From an uncultured Micrococcales bacterium (lineage in GTDB: Bacteria > Actinomycetota > Actinomycetes > Actinomycetales > Microbacteriaceae): a stretch of 12,817 bases of DNA. Positions 5,293 through 12,817 of this stretch are shown here, one piece after another (the first letter of the stretch is position 1; every line of letters starts with the position of its first letter). The DNA lies in the NCBI GenBank assembly GCA_937919125.1, contig CALFOB010000161.1, positions 1 through 12,817 on the forward strand. The letters are read 5' to 3'. Under the pieces are notes generated by a model, which was not told the DNA's origin, did not search any database, and saw only the letters and a program-made list of their open reading frames with translations. Made by a program: the position numbers and the translations under genes.

Positions 5293-7349
5293 AAGGTCCA
5301 ACGAGGACCTTCGCTCCCTTTGAAGTAATCAGTGAATATAAGCCTTCCGGTGACCAGCCAACAGCGATTGCTGAGCTTACTGATCGAATTAACAATGGGG
5401 AGAAGGACGTTGTTCTTTTAGGCGCAACAGGTACTGGTAAGTCCGCAACAACTGCATGGTTAATTGAAAAGTTACAAAGACCAACTCTCGTTCTAGCCCA
5501 CAACAAAACTCTTGCTGCGCAACTAGTAAATGAGTTCAGAGAACTACTTCCCAACAACGCGGTTGAATACTTCGTAAGTTACTACGACTATTACCAGCCT
5601 GAAGCTTATGTGCCTCAAACAGATACTTTTATTGAAAAGGATTCCTCAATCAATGAGGAAGTTGAGCGTCTTCGCTATTCAGCCACTATGAGCCTCTTAT
5701 CTAGAAGAGATGTAGTTGTGGTGTCAACAGTGTCTTGCATTTATGGTCTCGGTGCTCCCAGCGAATATCTAGACATGTCTATGCCTCTTCACAAAGGTCA
5801 AACCATCGATAGAGAGAAACTTATTAGAGAGTTCGTAACTATGCAGTATCAGAGAAACGACTATGACTTCTCAAGAGGTAACTTCAGGGTCAAGGGTGAC
5901 ACCATTGAGATCATTCCCGTCTACGATGAGCTTGCTATTCGTCTTGAATTGTTTGGCGATGAGATTGAGAACATTTACCAACTGCACCCTCTGACAGGTG
6001 AGATTGTCAGAGCCATGGACACAATCTCTGTCTACCCAGCTAGTTACTATGTCACTTCTGCGGATCGAATGGGTCCAGCTCTTGAAGCCATTGAAGAAGA
6101 GATGGCCGCCAGAGTAAAAGAGTTTGAGGTTCAAGGCAAACTCTTAGAAGCACAAAGAATCAAGATGAGAACAACTTTTGATCTTGAAATGATTCGAGAA
6201 CTCGGCTTCTGCAGTGGTATTGAGAACTATTCAAGACACCTGGATGGCAGAGAGCCTGGCTCAGCACCTTCTTGTCTTCTTGATTACTTCCCAGAAGATT
6301 TCCTTACTGTGATCGATGAGTCTCACGTAACAGTTCCGCAAATCGGTGCCATGTATGAAGGTGATTCGTCTAGGAAGAGAACACTTGTAGAGCATGGCTT
6401 TAGATTGCCCTCAGCTATGGATAACAGACCATTGAAGTGGCCTGAGTTTCAAGAACGTGTCGGGCAGACTGTTTATCTTTCAGCAACGCCAGGTAAGTAT
6501 GAATTAGGTGTAGCCGACGGTGCTGTTGAGCAGATTATTCGACCAACTGGTCTTGTCGACCCTCAAATTGTTATCAAGCCTTCGAAGGGCCAGATTGATG
6601 ACCTTCTGGAAGAAATTCGGATCAGAGCTGCGAAAGACGAACGTGTCCTGGTTACCACCCTGACTAAAAAGATGTCTGAAGAGCTAACCGAATTCCTTAC
6701 CGAAGCAGGCGTGAGAGTACGTTACCTACACAGTGACGTAGACACTCTAAGAAGAGTTGAACTGCTTAGAGAGCTGCGTAGCGGTGTCTATGACGTGCTT
6801 GTAGGTATCAACTTGCTTAGAGAAGGTCTAGATCTGCCAGAAGTATCTCTTGTGAGCATCTTGGATGCAGATAAAGAAGGTTTCCTTCGCTCAACCACAT
6901 CACTCATTCAAACCATTGGTCGTGCAGCTCGTAACGTAAGCGGTGAGGTCCACATGTATGCGGACAGAATTACCGATTCAATGGCTAGAGCTATTGATGA
7001 GACTAACCGTCGACGTGAGAAGCAGGTTGCTTATAACCTTGCTCACGGTGTTGATCCTCAGCCACTAAGAAAGAAGATAGCTGACATCACAGACAGCATT
7101 CTTCGCGAAGAAGAAGACACAGCGGAACTTCTCGAGAAGGCTAAGAAGAAGAGTGGCAATAAGGGGATAACGCCACTCAAGTCCAGACCCAACCAGAACG
7201 CCAGCTATGACGAGCTTCTAGATCTTGTAGTGGACCTAGACCAACAAATGAAGGCTGCTGCAGCAGAGCTAAAGTTCGAGCTGGCAGCCAGATTGCGCGA
7301 TGAAATTAGTGAACTTAAGTACACCTTGAGGCAGATAGATAAGGTTTAG
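5289..7349 (+). CDS. uvrB: Excinuclease ABC subunit B (UvrB)
   Basis: UvrB is the damage-verifying helicase-like subunit of nucleotide excision repair: UvrA loads it onto the lesion and it then recruits UvrC. The 686-residue product has Walker A GATGTGKS (45-52, K51), the DNA-gripping beta-hairpin region with YYDYYQPEAY starting at Y98, the Walker B DESH (343-346), the C-terminal helicase motif QTIGRAAR (541-548), and a UVR motif at the end (about 645-683) for UvrC or UvrA contact. The ATG at 5289 is chosen because it overlaps the coaE stop as ATGA, has GAGG seven bases upstream (5278-5281), and places the N terminus where the family begins. An in-frame ATG at 5253 would add 12 residues inside coaE and is less likely. 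No LexA-type operator is visible upstream. Confidence 0.98.
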   Translation: MKGPTRTFAPFEVISEYKPSGDQPTAIAELTDRINNGEKDVVLLGATGTGKSATTAWLIEKLQRPTLVLAHNKTLAAQLVNEFRELLPNNAVEYFVSYYDYYQPEAYVPQTDTFIEKDSSINEEVERLRYSATMSLLSRRDVVVVSTVSCIYGLGAPSEYLDMSMPLHKGQTIDREKLIREFVTMQYQRNDYDFSRGNFRVKGDTIEIIPVYDELAIRLELFGDEIENIYQLHPLTGEIVRAMDTISVYPASYYVTSADRMGPALEAIEEEMAARVKEFEVQGKLLEAQRIKMRTTFDLEMIRELGFCSGIENYSRHLDGREPGSAPSCLLDYFPEDFLTVIDESHVTVPQIGAMYEGDSSRKRTLVEHGFRLPSAMDNRPLKWPEFQERVGQTVYLSATPGKYELGVADGAVEQIIRPTGLVDPQIVIKPSKGQIDDLLEEIRIRAAKDERVLVTTLTKKMSEELTEFLTEAGVRVRYLHSDVDTLRRVELLRELRSGVYDVLVGINLLREGLDLPEVSLVSILDADKEGFLRSTTSLIQTIGRAARNVSGEVHMYADRITDSMARAIDETNRRREKQVAYNLAHGVDPQPLRKKIADITDSILREEEDTAELLEKAKKKSGNKGITPLKSRPNQNASYDELLDLVVDLDQQMKAAAAELKFELAARLRDEISELKYTLRQIDKV

Positions 7350-7360
7350 TTCAAGCGGGG

Positions 7361-7374
7361 GTTAAACTGTTCCA
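7361..7374 (+). promoter_or_regulatory. uvrA -10 element, predicted leaderless transcript
   Basis: GTTAAACT at 7361-7368 contains TAAACT (7363-7368), again exactly six bases before an ATG (7375). It lies in the 25-bp gap after uvrB, so uvrA may have its own leaderless transcript besides read-through from coaE-uvrB. The GTTANNNT core matches the elements before polA and coaE even though the middle bases differ, which argues against simple copying. There is no Shine-Dalgarno at the right distance: the only purine-rich stretch, the G run at 7357-7361, ends 13 bases before the ATG. Confidence 0.55.
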
Positions 7375-10236
7375 ATGCCGCACATAAGCCTTCCTACCAA
7401 GGACAAACTAGTCATTAAAGGGGCTAGGGTCCATAACCTCAAGAACCTAAACCTTGAGATTCCTAAGAACGCGATGGTGGTATTCACAGGCCTCAGCGGC
7501 TCAGGCAAGTCATCACTGGCGTTCGATACCATCTTCGCTGAAGGACAACGACGTTATGTGGAATCGCTAAGCGCTTATGCAAGACAATTTCTCGGTCAGG
7601 TAGATAGACCAGATGTTGATTTCATTGAAGGACTTTCCCCAGCTGTGTCCATCGACCAGAAGTCAACAAACCGTAACCCACGTTCAACTGTTGGAACAAT
7701 CACTGAGATTCATGACTATCTAAGACTTCTTTGGGCTCGTATCGGTGTACCTCACTGTGCTGAATGTGGGGAAAAGATTACCAAGCAGACTGCTCAACAA
7801 ATTGTTGACCAGATTATGCAAATTAAAACTGGCACTAAGTACCAGATTCTGGCCCAGGTTGTGGATCAAAAGAAAGGTGAATTCTCTGACTTGTTTAGAG
7901 AATTGCTAAGCCAAGGATTCGCGAGAGCTGTTGTTGATGGTGAAGTTATCCAACTGTCTGATGCAAAGCCTCTTAGAAAGACCTATAAACACGATATCTC
8001 CGTTGTGATTGACCGCCTTGTTGCCAAGGACGACATCACGCAACGTCTGAGCGATTCTGTTGAGACTGCACTCAAAGTAGCTAATGGACGTCTAACCATC
8101 GATTTCGTCGATGTAAAGGGTGCTGGCAAATATAGAAACTTCAGCGAAAAGATGTCTTGCCCTAACGAGCACACTTTAGCGCTCACCGAAATTGAACCTC
8201 GCACATTCTCGTTCAATGCACCATTCGGAGCTTGTCCGAAGTGTTCAGGTCTTGGTATCAAGATGGCCGTTGATAAAGAGCTAATTATTGGCGATGTGTC
8301 AGAGTCCATCAATGGTGGTGTGATTCGCCCTTGGTCCACTCAAGGCAAAGGCTTGTTCACCTACTACACACGCCTTCTAGCAGGGCTTGCTAAGGACATG
8401 GACTTCTCACTCAACACTCCATGGCAGGATCTGCCAGAGGAAGTTCAAGACGCTGTTTTGTATGGAAATAACTTTGAAGTTCAGATGAAGTGGAAGAACA
8501 AGTACGGCCGAGAACTCAAGTACACCACGGGTTTCGAAGGTGCACTGAACTACATTGAACGCAAATATCTTGAAGCTGATAACGACTGGGCTCGTGGTAA
8601 GTGGTCAGAGTATCTAAGAGAGACACCATGTCCAGACTGCAATGGTGCAAGACTTCGTCCTGAGGTACTTGCCGTAAAGGTTGCCAACACATCAATCGCT
8701 GATGTTTGTTTCATGAGTCTTGGTGAATCATTCGATTTCTTTGACAAACTCAAGCTCGATAAACGAGACGAGAAGATTGCCGCACAAGTTTTACGCGAGA
8801 TTCGATCAAGACTTGATTTTCTCATTGCGGTTGGTTTGGACTACCTTTCTCTAGAGCGTGCAGCATCAACACTCTCTGGTGGAGAAGCGCAGAGAATCAG
8901 ACTCGCCACTCAAATAGGTGCTGGGCTAACAGGTGTTCTTTACGTTCTTGATGAACCAAGCATCGGACTTCATCAAAGAGATAACATGCGTCTGATTGAA
9001 ACCCTGATAAAGCTAAGAGATCTAGGGAACACCCTGATTGTTGTTGAGCACGACGAAGACACCATCAAGGCAGCGGACTGGCTAGTAGACATCGGTCCTG
9101 GCGCCGGTGTCAACGGTGGTGAAGTTGTACACAGCGGAAGCTACAAGGCAATCCTTACCAACAAGGAATCAATAACAGGTGCGTTCCTGAGTGGTCGTGA
9201 AGCAATAGAAACTCCAAAGAAGAGACGACCTATCGATAAAGACCGTCAAATCAAGGTTGTTGGAGCAAGAGAGAACAACCTCAAGAACATTGACGTCACT
9301 TTCCCGTTAGGAACTTTTACATCTGTAACGGGTGTAAGCGGATCTGGTAAGTCTTCACTAGTTAATGACGTTCTTTACGAAGTGCTTGCCAACAAACTCA
9401 ACGGCTCTAAAGGTGTCGCTGGAAAGCACACGCGAGTTGAAGGGCTAGATCAACTGGACAAGGTAGTTCACGTTGACCAGAACCCTATTGGTAGAACACC
9501 TCGATCTAACCCAGCGACTTACACCGGAGTTTTCGATCACATACGTAAATTGTTTGCTGATACTCAAGAGTCGAAGGCCAGAGGATACCAGCAGGGTAGA
9601 TTCTCATTCAACGTCAAAGGTGGTCGCTGCGAGGCTTGTAGTGGTGATGGAACCTTAAAGATTGAAATGAACTTCTTGCCAGATGTTTATGTTTCTTGTG
9701 AAGTTTGCCACGGTGCGCGGTACAACAGAGATACTCTGCAGGTTAAGTACAAGGGCAAGTCCATTGCAGAAGTCTTAGAGATGCCAATATCTGAAGGTGC
9801 AGAGTTCTTCAAGGCAATAACTTCAATCTCCAGATACCTAGACACACTTGTTGATGTTGGTTTGGGCTATGTACGCCTAGGTCAAAGCGCAACAACTCTT
9901 TCTGGTGGCGAGGCACAGCGAGTGAAGCTCGCTACTGAGCTTCAGAAGAGATCTTATGGAAGAAGCATCTACGTTCTCGATGAACCGACCACTGGCCTTC
10001 ACTTTGAGGATGTTAGAAAGCTATTGCTTGTTCTGAATGGTCTTGTAGACAAGGGAAACACTGTCATCGTCATTGAACACAACCTTGATGTGATTAAGAG
10101 CTCTGATTGGGTAGTTGACATTGGTCCCGAAGGTGGTTCAAGAGGTGGCGAGGTTGTTGCTGTTGGTACACCTGAACAGATTGCTAAGTCGACAAATTCA
10201 CACACTGGTAAGTTCCTCAAGGAAATTCTCAGCTAG
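7375..10236 (+). CDS. uvrA: Excinuclease ABC subunit A (UvrA)
   Basis: UvrA is the dimeric ABC-type ATPase that finds bulky DNA lesions and delivers UvrB. The 953-residue protein has two ATPase modules: Walker A GLSGSGKS (K45) and GVSGSGKS (K659), ABC signatures LSGGEAQR at 500 and 842, and Walker B DEP at D526 and D869. Three zinc sites can be traced: C128/C131 with C419/C422; the insertion-domain site with C262 and C287/C290, where the fourth ligand appears to be H266 in CPNEH rather than a second Cys of a CxxC; and C752/C755 with C775/C778. Length is normal for the long (UvrA1) class. The ATG is six bases after a -10-like TAAACT. uvrC follows after two bases, so both are surely one transcript. 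Confidence 0.98.
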   Translation: MPHISLPTKDKLVIKGARVHNLKNLNLEIPKNAMVVFTGLSGSGKSSLAFDTIFAEGQRRYVESLSAYARQFLGQVDRPDVDFIEGLSPAVSIDQKSTNRNPRSTVGTITEIHDYLRLLWARIGVPHCAECGEKITKQTAQQIVDQIMQIKTGTKYQILAQVVDQKKGEFSDLFRELLSQGFARAVVDGEVIQLSDAKPLRKTYKHDISVVIDRLVAKDDITQRLSDSVETALKVANGRLTIDFVDVKGAGKYRNFSEKMSCPNEHTLALTEIEPRTFSFNAPFGACPKCSGLGIKMAVDKELIIGDVSESINGGVIRPWSTQGKGLFTYYTRLLAGLAKDMDFSLNTPWQDLPEEVQDAVLYGNNFEVQMKWKNKYGRELKYTTGFEGALNYIERKYLEADNDWARGKWSEYLRETPCPDCNGARLRPEVLAVKVANTSIADVCFMSLGESFDFFDKLKLDKRDEKIAAQVLREIRSRLDFLIAVGLDYLSLERAASTLSGGEAQRIRLATQIGAGLTGVLYVLDEPSIGLHQRDNMRLIETLIKLRDLGNTLIVVEHDEDTIKAADWLVDIGPGAGVNGGEVVHSGSYKAILTNKESITGAFLSGREAIETPKKRRPIDKDRQIKVVGARENNLKNIDVTFPLGTFTSVTGVSGSGKSSLVNDVLYEVLANKLNGSKGVAGKHTRVEGLDQLDKVVHVDQNPIGRTPRSNPATYTGVFDHIRKLFADTQESKARGYQQGRFSFNVKGGRCEACSGDGTLKIEMNFLPDVYVSCEVCHGARYNRDTLQVKYKGKSIAEVLEMPISEGAEFFKAITSISRYLDTLVDVGLGYVRLGQSATTLSGGEAQRVKLATELQKRSYGRSIYVLDEPTTGLHFEDVRKLLLVLNGLVDKGNTVIVIEHNLDVIKSSDWVVDIGPEGGSRGGEVVAVGTPEQIAKSTNSHTGKFLKEILS

Positions 10237-10238
10237 AA

Positions 10239-12095
10239 ATGGCCAACGACCTTAGTTTCAGACCTAACACTTCGGAGATACCCACTGATCCTGGTGTCTA
10301 CCGATTCTTAGATGAAAACGGTCGAGTTCTTTACGTTGGCAAGGCCAAGAATCTGAGAGCAAGGCTGACCAGTTACTTTGCGCCTTTAAATACTCTGCAA
10401 GAAAAAACCAGAAGAATGGTTCTCACAGCTAGAGATGTCAATTGGACTATCGTCAAGACAGAGTTTGAAGCACTCCAGTTGGAGTTCACCTGGATTAAGG
10501 AATTCAATCCACCATTCAATGTCCGTTTCAAAGATGACAAATCATATCCATACCTAGCAATCACCATGTCTGACAAGTTTCCTCGCGTATTCATTACTCG
10601 CAACCGGGAAATAAAGGGTGCAAAGTATTTTGGCCCCTACACAAAGACCTGGGCGATCAGGGACACTCTTGACAGCCTCTTGAAGGTTTATCCGATTCGA
10701 TCATGTTCGGCTGGGGTATTCAATACTGCTAAGTCCACTAATAGACCCTGCCTACTTGCTGACATTGGTAAATGTTCGGCGCCATGTGTAAGCAGAGTGA
10801 CACCAGAGAAACACAAAGAACTTGCCAAAGGTTTCTCAGATTTTCTTCAGAGTGGCGATGAGTCTCACGTCGAATCTCTTCGTTCAAGAATGCTAAAAGC
10901 GTCTGATGAAAGCAATTTCGAGTTGGCGGCGAAGCTCAGGGATAACATTTACGCCTTGGACACCGTCTTAGAAAAAAGCACTGTTGTATTTACAGATCAA
11001 ACCGACGCTGATCTTTTTGGAATAGCGGATGACGAATTGGCTGCTGCGGTGAGCTTGTTTAGGGTAAGGGGCGGTCGTATTCGTGGTGTCATGGGTTGGG
11101 TCGTCGACAAAGAATTGGAACGCGATCAATCCGAACTAGTTGAATACCTCTTGCAGAATGTCTATGGAAAAGATACAACTTTCGCTAGCGATGTTCCTAA
11201 AGAAGTTTTGGTTCCAGTATTACCTGCAGACTCTAAAGCACTCGGGCAATGGCTCTCTGGAATCAGAGGTGCCAAAGTAGATCTTCGTATTCCTCAAAGA
11301 GGAGATAAGAGAGCACTAGCTGAAACAGCTCTCACTAACGCAAGGCATGCCTTGGGTCTATACAAACTGAGAAGATCCGCTGACTTTACGGCAAGATCAG
11401 AAGCTCTTGCAGAGATTCAGAAAGCACTAAATCTTGAAACCGCTCCACTTCGCATTGAATGTTTTGACGTCTCACATCTTGGTGGCACCGGAATCGTTGC
11501 TTCTATGGTCGTGTTCGAGGATGGATTGGCAAAGAAGAGTCAGTATCGAAAATTCAACATTGAATCTTCAAGTGATGACACTGAGTCGATCTACCAAACA
11601 CTTACTAGAAGGTTGAAATACCTTGCCGACGGAGTTGAAGATAATGACAATAAATTCAGCTATCGACCTGGGCTGCTTATTGTCGATGGTGGACAACCCC
11701 AGGTAAACGCTGCGGCTAAGGCTATGGCAGATAGCGGGATTACAGACATAGCGGTAGTAGGGCTAGCTAAGCGCCTTGAGGAGATTTGGCTCCCTAATAA
11801 CCCATTCCCGGTCATCTTGCCTAGAGGGTCTGAGGCTCTGTTCTTACTACAACGAGTGCGCGATGAGGCTCACCGCTTCGCCATCACCGCCCAGCGCGCC
11901 CAGAGGAAATCTAGTATTGCTACCGAACTCGGATCTATTGATGGATTAGGGGATAAAAGGGTTTCAGCCCTGCTCAGAAGGTTCGGTTCGGCTAAGCGCC
12001 TTAAGCTGGCTACTATCGAGGAAATAGCCGAGGTGGCAGGAATCGGACCTGTTTTAGCAGCTCTAATCGCTGAACGGCTCAAAGATAACGATTAG
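10239..12095 (+). CDS. uvrC: Excinuclease ABC subunit C (UvrC)
   Basis: UvrC makes both incisions around a UvrB-bound lesion. Domains in order: an N-terminal GIY-YIG nuclease for the 3' cut (G19-V-Y21, Y32-V-G34, R42); four cysteines C156, C171, C179 and C183 spaced like the iron-sulfur ligands reported for E. coli UvrC; a UVR motif near 208-245 (FELAAKLRDN) that meets UvrB; an RNase H-like domain for the 5' cut, with likely catalytic D410 (FDVSH), D483 (VDGGQPQ) and H545 (DEAHRF); and tandem helix-hairpin-helix motifs (about 560-618). The 618-residue length is typical. The start lies 2 bp after the uvrA stop with only a distant AAGGA upstream, so translation is probably coupled to uvrA. All catalytic motifs are intact. 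Confidence 0.98.
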   Translation: MANDLSFRPNTSEIPTDPGVYRFLDENGRVLYVGKAKNLRARLTSYFAPLNTLQEKTRRMVLTARDVNWTIVKTEFEALQLEFTWIKEFNPPFNVRFKDDKSYPYLAITMSDKFPRVFITRNREIKGAKYFGPYTKTWAIRDTLDSLLKVYPIRSCSAGVFNTAKSTNRPCLLADIGKCSAPCVSRVTPEKHKELAKGFSDFLQSGDESHVESLRSRMLKASDESNFELAAKLRDNIYALDTVLEKSTVVFTDQTDADLFGIADDELAAAVSLFRVRGGRIRGVMGWVVDKELERDQSELVEYLLQNVYGKDTTFASDVPKEVLVPVLPADSKALGQWLSGIRGAKVDLRIPQRGDKRALAETALTNARHALGLYKLRRSADFTARSEALAEIQKALNLETAPLRIECFDVSHLGGTGIVASMVVFEDGLAKKSQYRKFNIESSSDDTESIYQTLTRRLKYLADGVEDNDNKFSYRPGLLIVDGGQPQVNAAAKAMADSGITDIAVVGLAKRLEEIWLPNNPFPVILPRGSEALFLLQRVRDEAHRFAITAQRAQRKSSIATELGSIDGLGDKRVSALLRRFGSAKRLKLATIEEIAEVAGIGPVLAALIAERLKDND

Positions 12096-12145
12096 CTAGC
12101 CCCAGCCCTAATTTGAAATATGGAACTCGGGCGTGTCGCAAATTG

Positions 12146-12174
12146 GTTAGAGTTATGTCTAAGCAGTTGAAAGG
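12146..12174 (+). promoter_or_regulatory. rapZ promoter -10 and ribosome binding site
   Basis: GTTAGAGT (12146-12153) is a further GTTANNNT element in the 84-bp gap after uvrC. Here it is not adjacent to the start codon: transcription would begin near 12160, leaving about 20 nt of leader that includes GAAAGG (12169-12174) five bases before the GTG at 12180. rapZ therefore appears to have a conventional led message, unlike polA, coaE and uvrA. No clear -35 or uvrC terminator is seen in the gap, so read-through from uvrC is also possible. Confidence 0.45.
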
Positions 12175-12179
12175 CCCAA

Positions 12180-12817
12180 GTGAGTACAGCTAAGTCATAC
12201 GAGTTACTGGTGGTAACTGGCATGTCTGGCGCTGGGCGGTCAACAGTTGCTAATGCACTGGAGGACATGGACTGGTATGTGGTCGATAATCTGCCGCCAC
12301 AAATGCTCAAGCCGATGGCTGAATTGTTCGCTATGGCAGATCGAGAACTTCCTAAATTAGCTGTAGTAATTGATGCTCGTGGCGGTGGTTTCTTTGAAGA
12401 CCTTTCTGGCTACATAACTGACATGCAGACTGGCAACATTGATGTTCAAGTGCTGTTCTTGGAAGCCAATGACGCAACACTTATTAAACGTTTTGAGCAA
12501 GTGCGAAGACCACATCCTTTGCAGGGCGATGGAACAATTTCTGACGGTATCGCTGTTGAGCGAGCAAGACTTTTGCCACTTCGAGAGCAAGCTGATTTGA
12601 TCATCGACAGCAGCGATCTAAACATTTATCAGCTAGGTGCAAAAATCGCTGACAATTTCTCAGTAGGTCAAAGCAATGAACTAAAACTGATGATTCAAAG
12701 TTTTGGATTCAAATACGGCGCTCCTAGTGATGCAGATCTCATCGCTGACATGAGATTTATTCCAAATCCTTATTGGAATGAGGAGCTGCGTCCCTTTAAC
12801 GGGGAAGACAAACAGGT
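12180..12817 (+). CDS. rapZ: RapZ-family nucleotide-binding protein (3' end outside window)
   Basis: RapZ/YvcJ proteins bind ATP and GTP. In E. coli RapZ controls turnover of the GlmZ small RNA; in actinobacteria the role is not settled, and the gene usually sits with yvcK and whiA. The 212 visible codons cover most of a protein normally near 285-290 residues. The P-loop is GMSGAGRS (14-21), with Arg where most P-loops have Lys, as is usual for actinobacterial members. DWYVVDNLPP follows, then a Walker B-like VVIDARGG, the RRPHPL block, and the C-terminal domain start SFGFKYGAPSDAD. The GTG at 12180 is chosen because an in-frame TGA lies at 12168, GAAAGG stands five bases upstream, and later ATGs fall inside the P-loop. 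The frame is open to the window edge. Confidence 0.95.
   Translation, partial: MSTAKSYELLVVTGMSGAGRSTVANALEDMDWYVVDNLPPQMLKPMAELFAMADRELPKLAVVIDARGGGFFEDLSGYITDMQTGNIDVQVLFLEANDATLIKRFEQVRRPHPLQGDGTISDGIAVERARLLPLREQADLIIDSSDLNIYQLGAKIADNFSVGQSNELKLMIQSFGFKYGAPSDADLIADMRFIPNPYWNEELRPFNGEDKQ

Noticed and set aside
7983..8339. 118-codon open frame on the minus strand inside uvrA, the longest antisense frame.
   Set aside because: uvrA is unmistakably coding here; the antisense product is Ser/Arg/Thr-rich low-information sequence typical of shadow frames.
1..12817. Searched by eye for tRNA genes, CRISPR arrays, insertion-sequence ends, phage genes, toxin-antitoxin pairs and frameshifts.
   Set aside because: None found: the window is almost fully occupied by intact core genes, and no gap exceeds 126 bp.

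Overview
The window is a tightly packed housekeeping segment of an actinobacterial (Actinomycetota) chromosome, read almost entirely on the + strand. The order polA - (HPr) - rpsA - coaE - uvrB - uvrA - uvrC - rapZ is a well-known actinobacterial arrangement. Several proteins carry actinobacterial hallmarks: a four-domain S1 protein with the characteristic acidic C-terminal tail, a Pol I with a degenerate proofreading domain and Tyr in the O helix, and a RapZ whose P-loop ends Gly-Arg-Ser. Base composition is only in the mid-40s % GC by eye, Arg AGA codons are common, and intergenic gaps are short. This suggests a small-genome, low-GC lineage such as the freshwater Microbacteriaceae (Luna-type) or Nanopelagicales. 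That placement is inference; there is no rRNA or other marker to settle it.

Layout: positions 1-79 hold a divergent promoter region with the probable first codons of a minus-strand gene. polA (80-2749) overlaps a small HPr-family gene (2749-3015) by one base. A 126-bp leader precedes rpsA (3142-4614), which ends at a strong hairpin terminator (4628-4659). coaE (4687-5292) overlaps uvrB by ATGA (uvrB start 5289). uvrA (7375-10236) follows uvrB after 25 bp and carries its own promoter-like element. uvrC (10239-12095) begins 2 bp after uvrA. An 84-bp gap precedes rapZ (GTG at 12180), which runs off the right edge. Next to rapZ one would expect yvcK and whiA, outside the window.

Functionally, UvrA, UvrB and UvrC form the complete excision nuclease of nucleotide excision repair, and Pol I fills the gap they leave, so four of the eight genes serve one repair pathway. 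rpsA supplies ribosomal protein S1, coaE makes the last step of coenzyme A synthesis, HPr is a phosphotransferase-system carrier, and RapZ is a nucleotide-binding regulator.

I see no sign of a mobile element, CRISPR array, defence system, RNA gene or undescribed multi-gene system. The most useful new observations are small-scale. Three genes (polA, coaE, uvrA) have a GTTANNNT -10 element exactly 6 nt upstream of the ATG, predicting leaderless mRNAs, and rapZ has a fourth copy set further upstream. rpsA shows a striking preference for the Leu codon CTA (24 of 46 by hand count). An HPr gene sits, without other PTS genes, between polA and rpsA.
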